Of a stretch of DNA of 64,000 bases, positions 56,947 to 64,000 are shown in pieces (position 1 is the first letter of the stretch; every line of letters starts with the position of its first letter). The position numbers and the translations under genes are program-made. Source of the stretch: Heterostelium album PN500 (Eukaryota; Evosea; Eumycetozoa; Acytosteliales; Acytosteliaceae); contig NW_008805076.1 in the NCBI RefSeq assembly GCF_000004825.1, forward strand, positions 1 through 64,000, in the 5' to 3' direction. The notes under the pieces are model-generated. The model was not told the origin of the DNA. It saw only the letters and a list, made by a program, of their open reading frames with translations, and made no database searches.

Positions 56947-57247
56947 ATTCTTTCTTACTTTATAAAAAACAACTAATAATACAACAACAACAATAAAGAA
57001 TTCAAACTTTATCAATTTTTTTTTTTAAAAATATATATAATTAAATTGTGTTGATAATGATCATACCACACACATGTTCCAATCAGAAACCATAAAAATC
57101 AATATAAAATGAAATTTAAAACAATTTTTTTGTAAAAATTTTTGCAAAAAAAAAAAAAAAAAAAAACGATCAATTTAATCTGATCATTTTTTTGATAATA
57201 CTTAATAATTAAAGTAATCATTAATATATATATTTAAATACACAAAG

Positions 57248-57611
57248 ATGTTTGGTCCATCCGTTGCACATTTGAGAAAGTTTGCCACTAGTGCATCTAT
57301 TAGGTAAGATTTACTTCGTTTTTGTACAAAAGCGGCAGCAAGTGAAAGTGAGTGTCAATTTAAACTAACAACAGCATATCTACAGAAATATAAGAAGACA
57401 AAGATTAGTACAAAAGGAAGCTGAAGAAAGAAGAAAAGCAAGCAGACCAAATAGACCAATTTCAAAGTTCTTAAAAGAGATTTTCCAATATTCAGAGTAA
57501 GAACGAGTCTATACTTATTAATAGTATTAAATTGTAACAAATATTAACAATCAATCAAATTTTTAAATATTTAACAGAGAATCAGCAACAAATGTTTCAA
57601 CAAAGAATTAA
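57248..57611 (+). CDS. Small (66-residue) mitochondrial protein, three exons
   Basis: Exons 57248-57303, 57386-57496 and 57578-57611, all with GTAAG donors and CAG acceptors that keep frame, giving 66 residues. The start MFGPSVAHLRKFATSASIRN is an amphipathic, Arg/Ser-rich, acid-free segment typical of a mitochondrial presequence. It is followed by a basic helix (RRQRLVQKEAEERRKASRP) and RPISKFLKEIFQYSEESATN. The size and charge fit a mitochondrial ribosomal or respiratory-assembly factor, but I do not recognise the family. The exons are too short to stand out singly; the consistent frame and splice sites make the gene believable. Confidence 0.6.
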
Positions 57612-57802
57612 ATAAATATAAATACAATAATATAATATAGAAATAGTTAATTTCACAGATGATATGACAGTAGTAATCTATCGATTCATAACAACAAAGA
57701 TAATTAAGCTCATAATATTTTGATATGGATCAATTTAGATTACAAATTTATTACTATAAGATTCGATCGAGTTATTGATTGTACATTTAGTTTTGTTTGG
57801 AT

Positions 57803-59851
57803 TTATGGTTGTTGCTTTCTCTTTTCGATCCATTCATCGATCACATTTTCGAAAATGGTAAGTGGCAATGCACCAGAGTTTAAGACGGCCGAGTGGAATT
57901 CTTTGAGACTATACTTTGAACCGAGTTGCTTTTGTGCTTTCTCTCTGAGTTCGATGATCTTGAGCTGACCGATCTTGTACGAACAAGCCTGACCTGGAAT
58001 AACAACATAACGTTCTACTTCGGCAATGACATCTGGTTCGTTCTTATCGGAATTCGCCAATAGATATTCAATCGCTTCCTCTCTGGTCCATCTGTATTCA
58101 GATCCATGAATTCCAGTGTCGAGGACCAGTCTACAAGCACGCCACAGTTCATAGCACAAAAATCCAAGTTTCTCATATTTATTTTCATACCATCCAAGTT
58201 CATCTGCCAATCTCTCGACATACAATGCCCATCCCTCTGCATATGCATTGAATACCAACAATCTACGGAAAATATCTACACCTTTTAATTCCTAATATAT
58301 TTGTTGAAAATGATCGATCGATCGAGTAGTTTAATTAGTATTTCTTACTAAACAATAATTTAATTTTATCTTATCTTGTCTTACTTGAGCAACTGAAATT
58401 TGGAAATGATGACCTGGTGTTCCTTCATGATAGGCCAATGCTTTGTAGTTGATTTTGTTGTGTGTTGAGGTGTCTCTGAGATTGATGAAACAGGTTCCTT
58501 TACGACTACGGTCAAGTGGTGCAGGATGATAGTGTGCCATCGGTGCATTCTCCTCACGATAGTGTTGAACACGCTCAACCACAAGCTGTGCCTCTGGTAT
58601 TTTCTCGAATGAATTCGACAACTTCTTCTCTACATCTCTCAGTGTTTTAGTGTATTCTCTGAGGATGATGTTTCTACCTTCTTCATCGGTTGGAAACTGG
58701 AATCTCGGTTCACTGCATATCTTTCTCAGAGTACCACCGAATGTCTTATCATTGTTGATCTCTGGATACTCTGATTGGAGCAACTCACGAATTTCACATT
58801 TGATTCGTTCCACTTCCTTGAGTCCTAGTTCGTGAATTTCACGTGGTGTCATGTTGGTCGTGGTATGGTAGCCAAGCAACACCTGGTAGATGTCGTCGGT
58901 CTGATCGATCTTCCAACAACCATCGCCAAAACCAATAGTATCTCTAAGCTTAACTAGGTAGTCACGTAACTTTTTGAATGATTTCATGAATTGGCCGACC
59001 AGAGCGTTCTCCATAGCCAGCTTCAGTTGTTCATAGCGTTGTCGGTCAATCAATTTCTGTTGTTGGAGTCGATCCAAATTGTTTTGGAATTGAGTCATCA
59101 AAAAGTAGTTTGAATCATATTTAACCAGTATTTTTGTATCGATCTGCTTGATAACGGCGTCAATGACAAACTTGGGTGGCACGATATTTCTTGATTCACG
59201 TTGTTGAAGGTCGCCAATAAGACCTTCGATATACTGTGAGGAGCCGGATGTCCTCTGGATATAGAGATTGGCATCACGGACATTGTTAATCTGCTGACTG
59301 GTCAGTATCTCAACTAATGCCAGCTGACTTCCAAACAGTTGGTTGACACTGTACAACATAGGTTGGATGTAATAGAGTGGAGACGGATATAACATATTCC
59401 TATAGCCTTCTTTCAGCCACGACAAATGATTCTTGATAACTCTGTAGGACATCAGTCTCGATGGATTGTCTCTGACATTTTCAGCCCATTGCTCGAGCAG
59501 TCCAAGATTGTAGTCTATTTGGCTGGCTTGCTGTTGACGTGTCGCTGGATCAAGAGCATCTGTCAGACCATGTTGAGAACTGTCGAACCTATCGAGAATT
59601 CGCAACGATGACAAAATGAAATATTCATCTTTGATGGTTTCTATGAACAAACGTGTTGTCAGTGCACTAAAGTTGAGTGGTTCGCCATACAAAGTTCTGT
59701 AGAGGCAGTAAGACACCGGAATGAATAGACCTATAAACAACTTTAAACATGACAATCCTAATAAATATGCAAAAACATATGATACTAATAAAGTAACAAT
59801 TGAAATAGATATAAATAGTAATAGTTTAACTTTTCTAACAAAAAGCGACAT
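57803..59851 (-). CDS. Membrane-anchored DUF885 metallopeptidase-like protein
   Basis: Two exons: 59851-58385 and 58291-57803, about 651 residues. A membrane anchor (MSLFVRKVKLLLFISISIVT then LLVSYVFAYLLGLSCLKLFI) is followed by the DUF885 domain with the zinc-type motif ALAYHEGTPGHHFQ (HExxPGHH) and the later AEGWALYVERLADELG and RRLLVFNAYAEGW blocks. DUF885 proteins form a peptidase-like family common in bacteria and amoebae, thought to be carboxypeptidase-like. The substrate is unknown. The start at 59851 is preferred over the 59920 ATG because the latter adds a run of Phe/Asn/Ile with no family support. The domain faces the lumen or outside if the anchor is type II. Confidence 0.88.
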
Positions 59852-60089
59852 GATCAATAATATAACATAATTAAAATGATTATCCAAAACAAAATTAATA
59901 AATCTGATTTTTTTGATCAAAAAACAAATATTTTTTCACAAAGATCTGAAGTGGATTTTTTTAACAATCCCATTATTGGTATTATTTGATATAAATAAAT
60001 TCATCTAGTTTTTATCTATCAGTACATGTTTGTTTTTTTTAAGTCAATATTATTTGTTTGGACCGAAAAAACAAAAATTTTATTTTATT

Positions 60090-61291
60090 TTAAAAAGCAT
60101 TGACAAAAAGCAATGTGTTGTTTGATGAAAAGAAGTAGGATGATTGGAATTGATTGGAATTTAAATCAAAAACAGAGACATAATAATCATTTTGATAGTT
60201 ATTAGAATTAGAAAGTGTTACGATTTGGTTGCTATTACTGGTGGCAATGATGGACGATGCAACTACAGAGTATTGAGATTTGAATGGTTGCACTTTTTGG
60301 AATGCCAAAGAATTTGGATCTACTGTATAGATGTAGGAAGTACTCTCTGTTTGTGCACCGGTTGCAATGATCTTATTGGTTGGTGACGATTGAAATTGGA
60401 CCAATTGAATACCACCGATCTCAGAACTATAGGATTGCGATACAACTTTGCCTTTCTTCAGATCTACAGTAAAGAAATATTCACAACCCTTCCAGAAATT
60501 ACAATATACATTCTCTCCTTCATAGCCTTCGGAGAAAACATAAATATAACAAATGTCATTGTCGAAATCTACAACAGTGTTATAATATTCAGATTCCAAA
60601 TCTTGTTTAGCAATTGGGCTAAGACTTGGTAAACTTATTATAGAATTTCTATATTTAAATATAATTATTAATATTCAGTTTGATTCTTAATAACAAAAAG
60701 ATGGAGGTTACTTACTCAATAATTTCACCAGTTAAAACATCTATTCTAAGCAACTCTGATTGTCTAACAAGTAGTATGTTTGATTGGTCTTGTGACAATT
60801 GGGCAGACATCCAATAGAAATAAGTTCCTTTGTAAATCAGTGAACTAGATAAAGATTCATTTGCCTATTAATTAACAAAAGTTAATAATCATAGCAATCA
60901 AAAGAAAGGTAATGGAATATATAACTATAACTTACGAAATAATAATTATTTAAATAAATATTATAGTTATTATCATGCGAAACAAAGATGAATTTTTGAT
61001 TATCGACAAATATAATCTGTTCAAAGTAGTGAGATGACAAAATATTTAGACCACTCAATTGAATTGGATACAAAGATGAATTGTTTATATCGATTTGTTG
61101 AATTGGTAAACCCACTTGATCATTGAACACCCAAATATTATTCTAATTAATTAAATAGATAAATAAATATTAGTATTATAAACAAAAACCTATATAGATA
61201 TAGATTTATTTGATAAACTTACTTGAGCAACAGTTGAACCAATGTTAAAAATAAATAAAACAATAAAAGTAATCAAATAAATATTTATCAT
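60090..61291 (-). CDS. Secreted propeller-like dictyostelid protein, family unnamed
   Basis: Four exons: 61291-61223, 61142-60936, 60864-60716 and 60648-60090, about 327 residues. A signal peptide (MINIYLITFIVLFIFNIGST then VAQ) is followed by repeated blocks that alternate beta-strand-rich segments with Ser/Asn/Asp turns, of a beta-propeller sort (LLRIDVLTGEIIENSIISLP; EYFFTVDLKKGKVVSQSYSS; YIYTVDPNSLAFQKVQPF; YVSVFDLNSNQFQSSYFF). Each block looks like a 'read-out' unit used by many dictyostelid secreted proteins. No enzyme motif was seen. Three short introns with good donors join in frame. Expression could be developmental, but nothing shows it. Confidence 0.7.
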
Positions 61292-62492
61292 TTTATTTTG
61301 TAATACAAATAGTGTAGCTATGCTTACTTATATATATTCTAAGACAAACTCTAATCTACTTCTTTTATATACGACTCTACCATTTTATAATTTGTAAATT
61401 AAAAAATCAATTAATATTTTAAAATGATCTTAAGATATTTTTTATGATTAAAATTTATGTTTAAATATATTGAATTTTGATTAACAGTAATATCTAGAGA
61501 TAATATATCATTTTAAAATCTTAATTTATCTAAAATACTCTTTTGATAAAGAATTCTTTTAGACTATCTATCCTCTGATATTTTTGTGATTAAAAGATAT
61601 TAGCCAGATAGCATATTTAATATACACTAGTTCACTTAATCCCAAGCAAATTGGTAGCATTCGTTGGATAATTTGGTGTTAGCGGTACAGCTTCCAATCT
61701 TGAAAGATTTACAAAGATCGACCAACAGCTGTCAATGTCAGCGAGTGAGAGGCAGCTCTTGGCCAGTATGGGGTGGAGTGATGATAGCTCATTGAGCAAC
61801 TCTCTGTGATAAGTGATGGGCGCGTCGATTTGTCCGATGCTTTAGCCTGTAATGAGGCAAGTATTTCAGAAGTAAACTTTCGAAAAAGAAGGTTGTATCT
61901 TTCTTCCGCCACATCAATGAACGGAATAGAAATATTAGTTATCGAGAGTGAAATTGTAGTTATCAAATTTAACAAGAAATACCTTGTCCTAGAGATCCAG
62001 ACGGCTCATGAATCAATACTATAGACAATCTTACACATCAACAACTCAGCCAGTATTGGTACTAAACAATTCCATCCAAAATGGATCTCCACAACTAATT
62101 AATTGCTCATCTTCGAGAGATCCAAGTTAATTTTTTACATATTTTTTTCTCTTTTCACTTAATTTAAATAAACATTAATATAATTAAAATCGCACAATTG
62201 TATATTCACTTCTATTATTATCTTTAGTTCAATCTAGATATTAATCTCAATTGTAAACGGTATCATTTAAAATTCTTTTCTTTGTATTCAAAAAAGAAAT
62301 AAAGTAGTTGTAATAAAATTTTTTTTTGATCAAAAAACTTAAAATTAAATTAAATTAAATTTAAAAAAATTAAATTAAAAAAAAATATTTAAAAAATTGT
62401 GAACATCAATTTTCTTTCAAACTATTTTATTATTTTTTTTAAATTACCACTTCATATATTAAAATATTACATTATCTATCTATTATAATTAA
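61292..62492. other. Intergenic region with coding-like scraps
   Basis: 1.2 kb between the secreted protein start (minus) and the rpn8 start (plus). G+C-richer coding-like pieces at 61667-62128 are listed separately. The remaining DNA is A+T-rich promoter. Confidence 0.5.
61667..62128 (+). pseudogene. Coding-like fragments, possibly vasculin-like
   Basis: A plus-strand frame open from about 61667 encodes NLERFTKIDQQLSMSASERQ then LLASMGWSDDSSLSNSL and ends at 61809. The next frame (from 61806) and a third (MNQYYRQSYTSTTQPVLVLN, to about 62128) are also coding-like. The 'S-x-SE-x2-LL-x-SMGW' pattern recalls the carboxyl end of vasculin/GPBP1-type proteins (there LL-x2-MGW), a memory-based likeness. 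With no clear splice sites joining these parts, it looks like a decayed or partly duplicated gene. Confidence 0.3.
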
Positions 62493-63906
62493 ATGTCAAC
62501 TTTTCCAAATTCTGTAAGTATATATATCACACTATGATCATCGTAAATCATAATTAGATCAATAAATTATAGATTGATTCGAGAGTGTTAAAAGATTGAT
62601 CAATATAGATTGATTAGTGTTAGATTAGTTATTGTGTTTAACTCTTTTAGTTTTCATGATGATAGATCATCGATCGGTTTAATTGAACATATATTGATTA
62701 ATAATACTCTTATTATATATATATTTTAGACAGTAGTTCATCCAACAGTGTTGTTGAGTGTTGTAGATCACTATAACCGTGTAGCTAAAGACACAAATAA
62801 ACGTGTTGTCGGTGCTTTACTCGGTGCAAACAACAAAGGTGTCATAGATATTTCGAATTGCTATGGTGTACCATTCGAAGAAGACGATGCCAACCCAAAC
62901 ATTTGGTTCTTAGATCACAATTTCCATGAGAATATGTTTGCAATGTTTAAAAAGATTAATGGTAAATCTAATTCAAATCAAATCATTACTCATTAACTTA
63001 TAAAAATTAAATTATTATTATCATTATTTATATAGCTCGTGAGAATGTTGTTGGTTGGTATAGTACTGGTCCAAAGATTAGACCATCCGATCAGGATATC
63101 AATGAACTCTTTAGAAGATACACACCCAATCCAGTATTGGTTATTATAGATGTAGCACCAAAAGAGTTGGGTATCCCAACCAAATCCTATGTCACCGTTG
63201 AAGAAGTTAACAAAGTAAGTTATAAGACTAATACATAAATCAAATCAATCAGCCAATCAATATCTAATAGTAATAACAATATAAAAATAGGAAACATCAG
63301 AGTCAACAATGAGATTCCAACATATCCCATCATCTATTGATGCCGTCGAGGCAGAGGAAATCTGTATTGAACATTTACTTCGTGATGTCAAGGATAGTTC
63401 CATCTCATCGCTCACCAATCAAATCGTAGACAAGAAGATCTCTTTGAAACATCTAGCCAATAACTTGCAAGAAATGACAACCTATTTAGATTATGTAGTT
63501 GCAGAGTATGTATTTTTATAAAATGATCATAACTTTAAAGTATAGTAAGTACTTACTTTACTCTTTTTTTTTTTTTTTTATTAAACATTTTTATAGAAAG
63601 TTACCATTAAATCAACAAATCATTGGATTCATTCAAGATATCATTAATCTTTCACCCAATTTGAATGTAGGAGAGTTGGCAAAGTCGTTCTCTGTGGAAA
63701 TGAATGACACTGTATCTGTAATCTATATATCATCTTTGATTCGTTCGATCATTGCTCTACATAACTTGATTTTAAATAAGATTGAGAATCGTGATGCCGA
63801 AAAGAAGGCCGACCAAATAGCTAATCAACCTGCACCATCATCAAAGGATACCGCCACCACCACCACAACCGATTCAAAAGATAAGCCAAAAGAAAACTCT
63901 AAATAA
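62493..63906 (+). CDS. psmD7: 26S proteasome regulatory subunit Rpn8 (PSMD7)
   Basis: Five exons: 62493-62513, 62730-62961, 63036-63214, 63291-63505 and 63597-63906, about 318 residues. Rpn8 is the inactive MPN partner of the deubiquitinase Rpn11 in the proteasome lid. The first exon holds only MSTFPNS. The MPN domain follows: [58 protein letters not shown] and [20 protein letters not shown]. The JAMM zinc residues are missing, as expected for Rpn8. Then [20 protein letters not shown] leads to the carboxyl helices ([20 protein letters not shown]) and an acidic/Lys-rich tail with a Thr run (ending KPKENSK). All joins are in frame. Confidence 0.95.
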
Positions 63907-64000
63907 ATAATCACAAAAAAGTGCTGAAACCAATAGCAAAGCAAGCAATATCACTCAAATACAATAATAATAATAACAACAATAATAATTAATAATAACA

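Noticed and set aside
56947-57015. Upstream extension of the gup1-like frame
   Set aside because: No ATG in the extension; it lies in a T/A-rich leader, so the ATG at 56946 was kept.

Overview
The window is a stretch of nuclear chromosome from a social amoeba (dictyostelid). Intergenic DNA is extremely A+T-rich with long A and T runs. Introns are short (about 55-130 nt), GT-AG and A+T-rich. Proteins carry Asn, Gln, Ser and Thr runs, most stops are TAA, and several families are typical of the group (FNIP repeats, PSI/fibro-slime proteins, Entamoeba-type GH25 lysozymes). The species cannot be read from the sequence. The coding regions are less A+T-rich than I would expect for D. discoideum, so another dictyostelid is likely.

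Layout. 1-8.3 kb is sparse: a stand-alone inositol-pyrophosphate kinase domain (PPIP5K/VIP1), a charged coiled-coil-like protein and some coding-like scraps. 8.3-15.3 kb holds the ribosome-biogenesis WD40 protein Pwp2 and, divergently, two tandem GH25 lysozyme/counting-factor-like secreted proteins with low-complexity tails. 15.5-25 kb holds a Mis18/Yippee-like zinc protein with a C-terminal membrane anchor, a RUS/DUF647 protein, a PSI-type membrane protein, a Cys-rich surface protein and an F-box/FNIP protein. 25-36 kb is a conserved core: a BRCT-WGR-PARP, proteasome subunit Rpn2, an AMPK gamma subunit and formiminotransferase-cyclodeaminase. 36-45.5 kb has a pair of unusual Rho-like GTPases, a LysM protein, Rrp36, small secreted proteins and an Mcp1-like membrane protein. 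45.6-64 kb has a PPR protein, a secreted beta-helix protein of bacterial appearance, EMC3, two tandem maleylacetoacetate isomerases, Gup1-like MBOAT, a 66-residue mitochondrial protein split over three exons, a DUF885 metallopeptidase-like protein, a secreted propeller-like protein and proteasome subunit Rpn8.

Genes that act together: Pwp2 and Rrp36 both belong to the small-subunit processome; Rpn2 and Rpn8 both belong to the 26S proteasome regulatory particle; FTCD (histidine breakdown) and maleylacetoacetate isomerase (tyrosine breakdown) are amino-acid catabolic enzymes. They are scattered, not in operons. Exon boundaries were assigned by eye from GT-AG signals, reading frame and family similarity. 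No intact mobile element, tRNA, rRNA or CRISPR array was found.
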